Position numbers and translations under genes: made by a program. A stretch of DNA of 64,000 nt from Strongylocentrotus droebachiensis (lineage: Eukaryota; Echinodermata; Echinoidea; Camarodonta; Strongylocentrotidae), in the NCBI GenBank assembly GCA_035222895.1, contig JAVYIG010009864.1:1-64000 (forward strand), written 5' to 3'. This document shows, in pieces, positions 53,401-63,732 of the stretch. Every line of letters starts with the position of its first letter. Position 1 is the stretch's first letter. The notes under the pieces were generated by a model. The model saw only the letters and a list, made by a program, of their open reading frames with translations. It ran no database searches and was not told where the DNA came from.

Positions 53401-55194
53401 TTTGTTTGTTATCCATATTCAACTTCATCCAATCGGTACCCAAGAAAGAAATATTACACATATTTATTTTGTATTGAATCTACCTTTTATAATTTTATTT
53501 TCGCCTGATTAAAATGACCCAGTTCTTGCTCTGTGTAATGATTTCCGGAATCTGAAAATTAACAAACATAAAGAGAGTGACTTTTTACAACTATAAGAGC
53601 ATTTATAGTGAAAAGTCACTTTTTCTCTTATGTTCATGATGTTTTTCAAAGGCAAAAATGCTCATTGTACTTCAACACTCTTTAAAAAAAAGGTATCTTA
53701 TCACAAGATGGAAAATTTCCTTATCTTATCTATAGTTCTTATTGAAGAAATGTTTGTAATGATCACGGACCATACATTTTAGCAAAAATAAATTCAGCAC
53801 CGTGACAAAAAGCAGATTGATGAAACATACTTTCTACAGTAATGCAATATTTATGAGTTTGAATATACGAGTATATATTGAATTAAAAAAAAGAGCCACA
53901 CTGCTCTATTTATAAACAATGGCCTTAACGAGTATGAAGCACATTGAGAGCCAAAATACAGACAGAAAACATGATGTAGTCTCTCCAAATCCATGCACCA
54001 AAACTCAATCCAAACCGTCTAGCAGGTAGACCTGCCAGAACACGTAATCTGGTGATCTCTTCATTTCAGGATTTATTCATACCAATTTACGATAAATCAA
54101 AATCAAGTACTTTTTTTTATGTATTCATCATGAAGTTCATAGATTTGCTGTTACCTACAAACACAGTTATGATACCATGGTTCGCATACATGCAATATAA
54201 ATACAGAAAAATATCATGGAAGGCCGGATGTGTAATTTTCATCTATTCTCACACCACATGCCATACACCACATCCCACTAAGTTTGTTAAGAGTGTATCG
54301 TATATCAAGTTTGTCTTGTTTAGAAGATCATGTTTAGTTTTCCCCAAGTTTACTATTTTATTACTATAGGTTGGATTCGTGTGACACCAACCCGCATCTA
54401 GGTCCCCTGATTTCGGGGTAATGGTGAAGGTAAGCTGACTGTCACCGTAACGTATGGTGTGGTAAGATATAACAATATATTACATGCCCATCCTTAGTTT
54501 CATTCTTCTCCCCCTTTCTTACATTTCATCGTTTTAAAGTAGGCTAGTTTTTTTAGGTATTCATATTGAGCTCCGCCCAATCGTTACACAATATTAAACT
54601 GTATACACATAATTTAAGCTGTCTTTTATGTGTCTATTGGGGTCTGATTAAAATGACTACGTCTACCACAAGGTTTTTTCTTGATCCGTGTAATGATTTT
54701 CGGAAACTTAAATATAACAAACATGTAGAAAAAAACTCTGCACAAATAGATGAACATGTTTAGTGAAAAGGTACTTTTAATTCATGTACATGATGTATAA
54801 GGCAAAAACGCTCATTGCACTTCATCCTCCGTTTTTAAGCGATATGATTTTAATATCTCATGAAAAGATGGAACATGTCCCTTTTCTTATTTATAGGTAA
54901 AATTAAAGAAAGATTTCAAATGATCATGTAGCATGCATCTTACCAAACAGAAAGTCCACTTGCAATATCCATAAAGTTTGGATATACGAGTATATACCGT
55001 AATGTATAGATCTGTAATTGAAACGGGTAATATCTCATGAAGCAATGATGCATTAAGTTGGATGAATGGTACCTTTTGTCATTTAAACATAGTTTTGTTT
55101 AAGTATGAATGATTTTTTTTGTCCTTAATGTTTCCAGAATCATAGGTGTTGTAAAGCAACAACGTATTGGACATTGGAACACATTGGAAGATGA
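41369..55194 (+). CDS. NLR gene 2: Death-NACHT-LRR receptor (10 coding exons)
   Basis: Paralog of the gene at 464-22073 with the same exon plan. Coding exons: 41369-41439, 43393-43697, 44821-46343, 46940-47128, 48589-48753, 49381-49545, 50105-50245 (or 50239), 51919-52292, 53219-53312 and 55138-55194. Phases agree throughout, giving about 1027 residues. Death-fold domain about residues 30-118, NACHT with Walker A GEAGVGKST (208-216) and Walker B LILLDGLDEA, then LRRs from 634. It has one fewer 165-nt LRR cassette than gene 1, and a decayed extra copy of the 94-nt exon at 54370-54461 that must be skipped for a full-length product. All key NACHT motifs are present, so it looks functional. Confidence 0.85.
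41797..41880. mobile_element. MITE family C, left-end fragment
   Basis: TTAATGGTAATACAAAATTTTGG followed by TGGGGTCATGAATTTGGTTC matches the left end of the 15893-16389 element. The right half was not found nearby, so this is a fragment in gene 2 intron 1. Confidence 0.6.
42138..43112 (-). mobile_element. MITE family A, copy 2 (interrupted)
   Basis: Inverted relative to the copy at 10764. Right end ACCTT followed by TA (43113-43114); left end GAGGGACTTT preceded by TA (42136-42137). It is interrupted 10 nt from its left end by a separate TIR element at 42148-42593. Without the insertion it is about 526 bp, matching the other copy (542 bp). Lies in gene 2 intron 1. Confidence 0.78.
42148..42593. 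mobile_element. TIR element nested inside MITE A
   Basis: 446-bp GC-rich element with terminal inverted repeats GGCCCCGTTCTCACTCACTT (left) and, complemented, GACCCCGTTCTCATTCACTT (right). The direct repeat TTT flanks it (42145-42147 and 42594-42596). The interior has many inverted AGACCGCTCC / GGAGCGGTC and GAGGAACGGGTCTT words. Removing it and one TTT restores the MITE A terminal repeat, so it is the younger insertion. Confidence 0.8.
43393..43697 (+). CDS. Gene 2 coding exon 2: death domain
   Basis: 305 nt, acceptor TTCTAG and donor GAG|GTAAGC. The domain reads like gene 1 (DDVIIRVGDAISNDDDLTRL, LGIQNPDINRAL, MLQNWAETVKPPKRLPILRA) and ends in a Thr/Ser-rich linker. It supplies the death-fold signalling module. 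Confidence 0.82.
43698..44820 (+). other. Gene 2 intron 2
   Basis: GTAAGC to CTTTCCCCAG. Contains a 20-nt near-palindrome around 44519-44545 (AGCCTTTTCAAAGGCT). It lacks the hAT-like MITE found in the corresponding intron of gene 1. No gene recognised. Confidence 0.55.
44821..46343 (+). CDS. Gene 2 coding exon 3: NACHT ATPase and helical domains
   Basis: 1523 nt, acceptor CTTTCCCCAG, donor GTAAGT at 46344. Motifs: GEAGVGKST, LLLDGLDEA-type Walker B (KVLILLDGLDEAQ), ITTRPFGADQI, PFPIFCCMLCCLW and FPHKLLQEYMASLYLASL. An open reading frame extends 5' to 44742 and 3' to 46442, but the splice sites shared with gene 1 define the exon. The last 250 nt are about as similar to gene 1 at silent as at coding positions, unlike the Walker region. 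Confidence 0.9.
46940..47128 (+). CDS. Gene 2 coding exon 4: first LRR exon
   Basis: 189 nt, phase 0-0, acceptor CTTTTACAG, donor AAG|GTGTGT. 63 residues with the core AAAVGLFTLQNLRRLIIESV. Matches gene 1 exon 4 in length and phase. Confidence 0.85.
47129..48588 (+). other. Gene 2 intron 4
   Basis: First 500 nt homologous to gene 1 4800-5340. A G run occurs at 47606-47615. Nothing else recognised until the pre-acceptor block of the LRR cassette near 48480. Confidence 0.5.
48589..48753 (+). CDS. Gene 2 coding exon 5: LRR cassette copy 1
   Basis: 165 nt, phase 0-0, acceptor GTTAATAG (weak pyrimidine tract, TAG), donor AAG|GTATAC. Core LCSMPNLRSLGLYSVKLSD. The same cassette type as at 7207-8903. 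Confidence 0.82.
49381..49545 (+). CDS. Gene 2 coding exon 6: LRR cassette copy 2
   Basis: 165 nt, phase 0-0, acceptor CTGTCACCAG, donor AAG|GTATAC. Core LCFMPSLRTLKLYDVKLGD. Preceded by the usual TTAATGATGTTACATCAATGA block and a long CT microsatellite (49170-49258). Confidence 0.86.
50105..50245 (+). CDS. Gene 2 coding exon 7: LRR exon
   Basis: Acceptor TTGGCACAG. Core LHSILSLPCLHSLSLSKIRRV. The exon ends either at 50239 (donor GTAGTG, same length as gene 1) or at 50245 (donor GTATGT, closer to consensus, adding two Val). Both keep phase 0; I chose the stronger donor. Confidence 0.8.
51070..51480. mobile_element. GC-rich insertion in gene 2 intron 7
   Basis: Begins with AAGGGAGTGTATC next to TA and CAAATACTGGTTAACGCCGT, like the small MITE at 40733. 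It then becomes GC-rich with many CCGTAG/CTACGG and CGCCGTGG inverted words (for example ACGGAACGCCGTAGCC). No matching right end of the MITE was found, so this may be two elements joined or one truncated element. Confidence 0.5.
51919..52292 (+). CDS. Gene 2 coding exon 8: LRR exon (374 nt)
   Basis: 374 nt, phase 0 to 2, acceptor TTTCCTGTAG, donor AAG|GTGAGT. LRR strands: VDELSVDSKHVTSLWNLGLN, CPRVKTLKLNW, FHHLTHLHIQGD, CPRLTELSITIIRLNNEKV and HPHLTSI. One codon longer than the gene 1 exon in the variable loop after the third strand. Confidence 0.88.
53219..53312 (+). CDS. Gene 2 coding exon 9 (94 nt)
   Basis: 94 nt, phase 2 to 0, acceptor TTACCATAG, donor GTAAGA. Encodes LEECGTNADLDPLISEVNSE followed by GKLTVIVKHGR. 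Closely matches gene 1 exon 10. Confidence 0.83.
54370..54461 (+). pseudogene. Decayed duplicate of the 94-nt exon
   Basis: A second copy of the previous exon with its acceptor (TTACTATAG) and donor (GTAAGA) still intact, but two nucleotides shorter. The deletion after CTGATTTC shifts the frame and gives an immediate TAA. Flanking intron on both sides is duplicated too (e.g. CTCCGCCCAATCG and GATTAAAATGAC). If spliced in, it would truncate the protein before the normal C-terminus. Confidence 0.82.
55138..55194 (+). CDS. Gene 2 terminal coding exon
   Basis: Acceptor AATGTTTCCAG at 55137, then 18 codons and TGA at 55192-55194. The tail is Cys- and Thr-containing and unlike the gene 1 tail, because the reading frames diverge after the shared CATAGG. 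No C-terminal motif recognised. Confidence 0.65.
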   Translation, partial: NHRCCKATTYWTLEHIGR

Positions 55195-55514
55195 CCCTCG
55201 ACAGACCACGTGATCGCAGCAGACTACTGTGGATTTGAAAAAGAAACTTAGCAAACTGAATAATTGTATGCTAATTATGCTAATTGAAAGGATTTTCGGG
55301 TTAAAATGGACAGTAACATGATATCTACGATGAATATTGATTATGCCCCGTCTTTAAACGTGTAATTATTATCTTTACACGTTGAAGTATATGTAGAATG
55401 TGGATTTATTTTAAGGGCGAGTTCTTAAATTCTCTGCAGCCTCTTCGAAAATACTTTGATCTGATCAAAACATTTGTGCATACTGCAAGCACATCATATT
55501 ATCTCCCATAGAGG

Positions 55515-55548
<34 letters not shown>

Positions 55549-57600
55549 GAGAGAGAGAAAGAGACTGATGCGCTTTGTTAACCCCCACCATTTAACATCG
55601 TCATGTAATGTCATGTGATTTAAATATGATGGGTTATAATGTTTAAATAATCTATGCAAATCAACTTAGAGCATAAAATATACAGCGTACAACCAACAAT
55701 CTATGTTATAACGTATTAGGCTCCTTCGTGTCATCCTTTCTAATTTTACTTCAGTTCTTAATTTACAAGTACATGTAACTACAAGTAAATCAAAGTGGTT
55801 TGATATATGTTATGAGCCTGCAAGTATTCGTAATGCGTATGTATTTTTACTATTATTATATTTCTTGTAAATAAGACTGGCATTGAGTAACGTGAAATGT
55901 GAAGTATGAAATTAACCGGACTGAACCGAACTGAATTTGAAAAAAATCTAAACTCTCTATTGATTATTTAATAGTATTTCTGCGTTTGTACTCATATGGG
56001 CTATATTGTAATGATGGTGATATAATTAATGCACTGTACTCTCATAACAAGGTCATCAGGCATCTAATCCATAAGGATCTGTTAATATATTCTTTATCAC
56101 ACCGATACAAGTATTATGTAAGAATTCAAAAGAGCTGTTCTGTATACCAGGATCTACATCATGAACTACGGGTAAAGTAATTTATGTGTAGAATGTATTT
56201 ACTCGATGTAGAACTTTTGTCTTATTTACACCCTTTCAAATAAATTCTTGCTGTATAGAATAAATTATTGCATTGTTTTTTGTCTAATTCTAAAAGTTAC
56301 AATTAGGTTGTGAACTTTCTCATTTGTTGATAAGATGTAAATAGACATGATAGAATATAGTACCTGCCTGTAGATATAACCTACTTAATTCTTATATGAT
56401 ATTTTTTAGAGTTAGGTTCATTCTGTGAGGGGGGGGGGCTGTTCAGTCATGTGGAAATTTAGATAAGATATATAATACTGCTATGAGAGGCATAGCTGTT
56501 TAGATAGGCTTAAGGGTGCGTTACATCCTGATATGGCCCCGAGAGCCAGTATAAAAACAGCTATGCCTCGAATAGCAGTCCATATATCTTTTATATACCA
56601 AATTCACAAAATAGTCTACAAAGAATTCTTGCCTTATTATCCTTTTCTTAAGTAAAGATTGGTTAAAACATCACATACAATCTGAGACAATGTCTGTTAA
56701 TATTCGCTGGAAAGTTGCCTGAATGTTACGATCCTTCGGGAATTGCACACTATATGGTATCTGCGTTCGCATGAAGAAACTTTTTACACGTAAACCATTG
56801 GTGATCTCAGCAAAATTTAACTATGCCCGTTATCCGGGGCAACGTGATACCATATTAATTGCCATTCTTTTTAAATGACATTTTATTTCAAGTTTTATTG
56901 TAAATATCCATCGTTTTTTCAATGACGTCTTTTATAGCCTTTCATAAATTTATTTCCATTAATGTCTATATTGAAAAGATCATTTCCATTAATGCCTGTG
57001 TTGTAATGACTTTGACAGTTTGTGTGCAGTACACCTGAATGAGGGTGAAGCGGAATCTTGCAATGCGCATTACGTTATGAGAGGTGTATTCTCTTTGTCC
57101 GAGCTGAATTGAAAATGTTGCTCTTCTTAAGGGGCTGTTTGATCATCTTGAGAAATTCTGGAATCATTTGAAAGCCAGTGAATTTATCTTTGATATATTT
57201 CCAATGTGCATGGACTTGCAGGACATCTGTAACGTATTATTGATATCCGGAATGTGTTGACTATGTAAATAAACATGTACATATATATTGTTCTAAGCCA
57301 ATGAATCACTTTGCATTTATTCACGTCTTTCTATACACGTTCTTTATATCTGAATTTATTTTGCAAATACATCTGAGAGTGTACATGATTGCATGTAAAG
57401 TGAAACATGGAAGACGTATATGACTAGCAGGAGGACTTGCATAATATGGAATTTGTTGTAAGAACAACAAATATTTGTCACTCATCAGTAATTGTAGAGA
57501 CAACGATTATATGTATTTATCTAAGCAGTAAGGCTTAGATGCATGTCATTTGATGTAAATTATTGCTTTGTCATCTGATAAGCAACTAATTTGGTTGGGC
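55195..57600 (+). other. Probable 3' untranslated and downstream region of gene 2
   Basis: Collinear with 22074-25230 downstream of gene 1 but shorter. AATAAA occurs at 56239-56244 and nearby. A (GA)n tract lies at 55511-55562 and a G run at 56430-56438. A 40-nt inverted repeat (TAGATAAGATATATAATACTGCTATGAG / CGAATAGCAGTCCATATATC, 56460-56595) encloses AGGCATAGCTGTTT and AAACAGCTATGCCT. No coding exon found. Confidence 0.45.
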
Positions 57601-57984
57601 CTTTGACCTAATGGATCCGTGGGTATATCTATTTTATATGTTTGTTGCAGTTGTGATGTGAAGAATAATTATGAAAGCCATTTGCATTTCGAAGTATCGC
57701 CTCAGAGCTGTATTCACGTTAACTGGAATAAGTCGGTTAAGGGGTAGGCAACATGAAGAAAGAAAGAGGGAAAAGCGATTTTCATAGAATTGGAGAGTGT
57801 GAGGAGGAAAAAAGGACGTGGTGTAAGTAGACGCTGAAAGATAGAGACGGACCAAGAGAGAGAGAGAGAGGGGGGGGGGGGTAGAGGGGGAGGAGAAAGT
57901 GAGAGAGAGAGAGACCGAATAAACGAATGAAATACAAAACACATACGAAAGCAAGAAAACATGATATAACGCATAGACGCAAAA

Positions 57985-58275
57985 CGGTTCTAGAACAATT
58001 ACCCCCGGGCAATTACCCCGATCAATTTTACCAGTGGAACATTTAACCCTCAATGACAATTCCCCCCGGAAAAACAACCCCTGAAAATTACCCCTCGAGA
58101 AAAAATACACCCCCCCCCCCCCCCCCCGTGGCCAATGACCCCCTCCCTCTGGCAATTTACCCCCTTGGACAATCATCACCCGAGAACAATTAACCCCCCC
58201 CCCCCAAAAAAAAAAAAAAAAAAAAAAAAAACAGCCTTTATTAAAACCAAATTATTATCAGTGATTGTCCAGGGG
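57985..58275. repeat. Degenerate GACAATTACCCCC repeat
   Basis: A dozen or so loose units of about 15-20 nt on the pattern CAATTACCCCC, with C runs at 58110-58127 and 58195-58205 and an A run (58206-58231). The long minus-strand frame here (58179-57634) is glycine-rich repeat translation followed by CT-tract translation, not a gene. Confidence 0.7.
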
Positions 58276-58944
58276 TAATTGTCCCGATACGATCAAGTAT
58301 CAATGATCACTCCACATTTCGCTGAGGAACCACTCAGATATACAGGATGCAGATTAAAACGCGACATCGGTATAAACCTGTCAATCACTTGTGTATACAT
58401 GAGTCCTGAAAAATATCATGAGGTGTAGATCGAAAGCTTGACAAATATAGGAAGACACAAAACAAAAACTATGTACGATCGTGCATAATTATCTCATCAT
58501 TCTTTTTACATGTATAAACCACTCGTCTTTTATTCGTGGTACACTAACCCCTCCCCCTATTTTATATACGTATGCAAGTGTAAAATATCAAACCTGGCTT
58601 TGAGGCCTCTTTTTATTAAAAAAAGAAAATGAATATCATGTTGCCGAAAAAGACGGAAAATCCATCTTCACTTCAAGAAGTGGATATTTGTATTATAATT
58701 AATTTCTAGAAAGCTAGGCTTTGTAATTGTAATGTATAAACACTGCAATTATAATATTTCCATGTAATACTCTTTTTTGAAATATTCGTTTGGTATTATA
58801 TATTTATGTTACGATTGATTACCATGGTATTCTATGAAGTTCAAAAGGGCATATGGTTTAAAGGATGACAAGTGTTAAATTGGTACCGGTAGGAAGGAAT
58901 TCCCAAAATATATAGTATTGTTATAATTAGTATATTATCATTAT

Positions 58945-59160
58945 TGTTAAAAAGGAAAAGGGCCACCTGTCAAAGTAAAAGAGGCCCTTATATGATCAGA
59001 ACAGGGGCACTTCTTATCAGGAGTGAAAAGGGGCACTTATGAAAACAGGGAAGGGGCATTCTAAAAGGAGTATTTCACAAAATAAAAGGGAAAATGTGGT
59101 GTACTTGATAAAGTGGGTGAGAGAGGGGGACCTCGAGCCCCCCCCCCCCCTCACCGTGAG
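58945..59160 (+). repeat. GGGGCACTT repeat, second array
   Basis: Shorter homolog of the array at 27236-27610 (AAAAGGGGCACTTATGAAAAC, AAGAGGCCCTTATATGATC), ending in CTCGAGCCCCC. It supports large-scale duplication of the intergenic DNA along with the gene. Confidence 0.65.
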
Positions 59161-59296
59161 CTCCGCCTTAAACATCTCATTGCAGTCTGTTCTGTCTGTG
59201 CGCAATAAATTATTGTATTTGTGATATTAGATATTGGCATATCTAAAGCGACCATGCTATGATTAATAGTCCCCCAAATGAACAAAGTTTCTAAAT

Positions 59297-59861
59297 CAGG
59301 CCTTCTCAACTAGTTTATTAGAAGCGCCAAAACAAAAATGAATTGAGGTTGAAGTGCCAACCTGTATGTTTGGTGACTGTGTTACGAGGGAGCGTAGCGA
59401 CCGAGCCGATATCGGGTGGGGTCCAGGGGGCGAAGCCCCCAGGAAGCTAGTGGATTTTAGGGCTTTTTTGAGGCCCAGATGTGGCATTTTTAACACCTTT
59501 TTGTTCCATAAAACATCAATCATAATTTCATATTGATGTGAATTAATTAGTACAATTCCTGGCTAAAGTTTACACTGGAAGTTAATTTATATGTAGTTAT
59601 TTTGGTGCAATAAACACGGAAAATGTCAAAATGAAGTGAAAATCAAACAAACAAAATGGCTTGCTTACATTTTGGGCTCAACTTCGACTGCGACTTTTTG
59701 ATTTTTCTGAGTTTTTTTATTTTAAAATAAATGGTTTTAATGTTGTTCTTTCTTTAATTTTTAATTCTTAATTTTTATTATTTTTTTGGAACAGCCGCGC
59801 GCCACTCTGACTGACCGCAAGCGCCACGAGTGGCGCGCGCGCCGCCAGTTGAGAAGGCCTG
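59297..59861. mobile_element. hAT nonautonomous element with 8-bp target duplication
   Basis: 565-bp element. Terminal inverted repeats CAGGCCTTCTCAACT (left) and AGTTGAGAAGGCCTG (right), flanked by the perfect 8-bp direct repeat TTCTAAAT at 59289-59296 and 59862-59869. Subterminal inverted GCGCC words at both ends. The left interior carries GGGAGCGTAGCGACCGAGCC and GGGGGCGAAGCCCCC. The ends resemble Charlie-type hAT elements. No transposase. Confidence 0.85.
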
Positions 59862-60474
59862 TTCTAAATGTATATATAAAGTTAAGTATTCTATTACTTT
59901 ATTTCTTTCTTTCTTTATTGCAACCAAAACTTGAGGTTGGATTTTCACCTATTTCACTTATTTCATGACTTACATTATAGTAGATATACTTATCTGTAAT
60001 CGTGTTGAGGATGGTGGACCTGGATATCAGGTAGAGTGAAACAGAAGCCAGAATATTGTTTCCATTCTTCACTTCTGTTATACATGTAATTATGTCTGTT
60101 TCAGTTTTCTCGTTTATTATTTTAGCAAGAACTGTTTGTATCAAAGCGAAACGGAGTAAAACCCAGATTTGGACATGCTTACACTTCAGGTTCCCAAACA
60201 GTTTTTTATTGTAATTTTACTCTTAGAATCTTTTTGACAAAAATGTTTTTGAGCTTCCGAGCACCCATGCTCCTTATGATACAATCAGTGATCATAATTT
60301 CTTTATGTAAAACCTACCAGCGTGAATATCATTATAAATGATTTCAATCTTGGTACGTTACCTTTCAGAATGTTCCTTTTAAATGTGTTTTTCTTTCTTC
60401 TGTTATTCTTGTTACAAGCCCAGCGGTCGGGCATAGCTTTTTGTGGTTTCCAGGCGAAGTGACTCTTCTATCTT

Positions 60475-60507
<33 letters not shown>

Positions 60508-60895
60508 TGTGTTGAATAATCCAGGATCCATGAGTACACCCATATCCTTTATATACTCTAAGCAAAGAAAAAGAAAGGAAAGACACTACACACATAGGTT
60601 CCCCCCTCAAAGGCGATGGCTGTTGATTTGTCCCCCAGCCCCCCCCCAAAAAAAAAAAAAAATAATAAATAAATTCTGCCTGGGGAGAGACTAAGGATTC
60701 CACTTGCTGGTCGGAATGCCTAGGCCACTACTTATGACGTGATTTGATTTGCATCACAATGCCATCAGGACCGACTAATTGAGCAAAAGAAATGATTCCT
60801 TTGTGTGGTTTTGCTAGCTCTAGTCTAGTTCCCATTGTTTTGTTTTTGGACCATATGGCTCGACTGCTTTGCATCAGGTACCTGCTCAATCAGGG

Positions 60896-60960
60896 CAGGC
60901 GCGTAGCCAGGGGGGCGGTGGGGGCGGTCGCCCCCCCCCAAAAAAAAAAAAGAGGGAGAG
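60896..60960. mobile_element. One end of a CAGGCGCGTAGCCAGG hAT-like MITE
   Basis: CAGGCGCGTAGCCAGGGGGG followed by GGGGCGGTCGCCCCCCCC and an A run. The left end matches the element at 1532-1729. A right end and a target duplication were not found, so it is probably truncated. Confidence 0.5.
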
Positions 60961-61298
60961 AAAGAAGAAAGGAAGAGGACGTAGGAAGAAAAAGGATTAA
61001 GAGTCGAGAACAGTACAACGAATCGGCTTAATTCTTTCTCTAATAATTTAATGAAACGTCAAGGCTTCCACCCAACAAGAACAAATAATAGATTAAAATT
61101 GGAAACTGGTAGTGGACTTTGGATCACATCTAAAATATGCAATTCGTTTAGGAATATATATGTATTAAAAGCAATCAAATACCACATAGGGTTAACGTAA
61201 ATATGAAACTCTCTGCTTGTTTCTCAAAAGACTCAAATGACACACATGTTAAGAGATGATGGGCAACCTGATAAAGATCATTAACTTGAAGGTCATTA

Positions 61299-61519
61299 AA
61301 GGTAATACAAAGTTTTAGGAATTTTTGAAAATTGGATGTTGGTGATTATTTTCAATTTTGATATATTTGGATGCCCCTGTGGATGTAATATAAGCACTAG
61401 AAAATGTAGCCCCTAAAACACTTCTGCTTTCGAGAAAAATTGAATATAAACATTTACCGGTGCTCCCGGTAATTTCTGATAAATTTCAAATAGCGCCGTA
61501 CGGCCGTACAATGGTAGTT
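61299..61519 (-). mobile_element. MITE family C, half copy (inverted)
   Basis: Starts at TA|AAGGTAATACAAAGTTTT and matches the right half of the 15893-16389 element in reverse, through ACCGGTGCTCCCGGTAA and GCGCCGTACGGCCGTAC. It stops near 61519, so the other terminal half is missing. Confidence 0.75.
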
Positions 61520-63732
61520 AACCCCTTTATGCATTGGAACATAATTGAGGCTCAGTGTCCCTTGCAGAATATCTAACAAGAAACTAGGTTGGTTTGTCAG
61601 AAATTTATCTTTTTATTCAATTAGGGCAATAGTATTGATAATTTTATTTCGTTATCATCATATACTATTGCACATACATTTCGAATAATTTTCCTTCGTG
61701 AAATGATCGTGAAAATATATTTGTTTATATAGATAAAGTTTATATATTCTTAGAATTTTATTGATCAATCTAAAGCGTCAGAGAGATCTTAGCCATGATC
61801 TACAATGAATACTATGTTACGTTTAGTTTGCCTTGTTATGTATGTAGTCACCATAACTATAAACTCACATCTGCTTATAATAAATGCATGAGATGTTCAT
61901 CGATAACAGATTTACATACATACTTGTATATAGCGACATGCAAGCCGTGTTCATGTACGTGAGACAGGCAAAGAGTCTCGACTAAAAAGAATCCCACACA
62001 GAATACACGTTATTTCTGCAAGCTTTCTTTCGTTCTGTCTGTTACTTTAATTTGCCCAGTTACTACTTATATTTAATGCCCACAATGCAACAAACATGTA
62101 CTACAAATTCAGAAATAAATACATACATATGTGTTTATAGTGGCTGTGGACAAAAATGGGACAAAGAAGGCCTAGGTCTACTTCACTACCTGATATTTAA
62201 AACAATCCTGCTTCATTAGAATTCCATGAATGTTTATCAAAAGTTGTGGGGTATAATTATCATTTAGATGTAGTTTCCTAGTTTTCCCTCTAAATTTTCC
62301 TGGATTTATATAATTGTATTCGATGTTGTGGTTATTGTGATTTCGTTGTAGTTGCCACAGCTAGAGGTGTATACTCAATTTACTCTTGATCGATAAACCA
62401 TTGTTACTTCCAATGGTACGTTTCCTAGAATCATAAAATAGACCCCATTGCACTGAAAGTTTTAGCCTTCTGTATGTCTAGTTTGTTCCTCCCTCTCGTT
62501 CTCTTCCATTGCCTCCCTTTCCATTGAGATAACAACAAAGTTACAATATTCATGGTAAATCATGAACATATAAATAAGGCGAATATCTCATTTTAGTGGC
62601 ATTTACATTTATAGTAGATCGTTCTTGCATTGGGTCTTATGAATATAACCAACAAAAAAACATGTATAATAATTATAAAACAACGAAGATCGAAAGAACA
62701 AATGAAAAAATAATAAATTGGCGCTATAAACTAGGAAACAAAAAACCTAATAAACCATTAAAAAAAAAAAAAAAAGGTTTATAACTGCAACAGAAGATTA
62801 ACAATTACAGAGATTAGCTAAATCATTGAATTGTTGAAAAGATGCTCAAATGAGATGGCAGATGATATACATGATTGTCTGTCTGGGGTGAGACTAAGGT
62901 TTCCACTTGTTGGATGGATCATGCCCAGTCCACTATATGCCATGATATGATTTGCATCACAATGCCCATCAGGACCAACTCACTGAGCAAAAAATATATA
63001 TTCCTTTGTTTAGTTGGCTAGCTCTTGTTATGTGTATTTACCTCTGGTTTCGTTTTTGGACCAGATGGCTCGATGACGTGCATCAGGCGCCTGCTCAATG
63101 TCACGAGACTGTGAAATACACTAGACACATGCACGCAGCCTATGCCTTTTATTTGATACGGGTTATTCCTCACTTTTACTTGAAAATCTAATGGAACGAA
63201 GCCCATATTCTGTACGAAGGGAATCTGGTATGGATTAATTTTTAGATCATTTTATACCACACACTGCATGTTTCGGCAACGTGTCATGACACAGTGACAA
63301 ACTCTTCTCTTATCTTGCGAAAAAAAATTGTAAACGCCTTTTGTTTCTTTATGAAACGTTCCAGAATAGATCTCTCATGTTATTTGTTGCTTGTTACCCT
63401 TCTTGACCTGTACAAGATTATATGTGAATCCTTTATTAAAGCTCGGCTACAATTGGATAAATATTTCTAAGGGGAGGACTCATTTCACGATTCATTTCGC
63501 AAATAGCAGGATCTAAGCAAACAGTGAGTATAACATTTTTGTTTTACTCGTTTCATCTTAACATTGTTGATCCAAGCAAAAGTCATCTGAAATAAGCCAA
63601 TCGTAATAGAATGACATACAGTCCATGCACTGCAGAAACCATAAACCTAACTATTATACAAAATTTGACTAAATGTTGCTAGCATTGTGAGAATGATGAC
63701 AAAGTAAACTATACCCACATTATAATGTGTTA
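61520..63732. other. Intergenic DNA downstream of gene 2
   Basis: An A run at 62760-62775. Two related blocks at 60680-60895 and 62880-63105 (GGGGAGAGACTAAGG, TTTGCATCACAATGCC, TTTTTGGACC-ATGGCTCGA) show a local duplication. 62950-63540 also matches 34670-35260. No gene recognised. Confidence 0.5.

Noticed and set aside
57634-58179. 181-codon open frame on the minus strand
   Set aside because: Its translation is glycine-rich from C runs and Ser/Leu-rich from a GA tract; it is a repeat artefact.
62596-62784. Lys/Asn-rich open frame ending in poly-Lys
   Set aside because: Produced by an A run at 62760-62775 and AT-rich context; no family resemblance.
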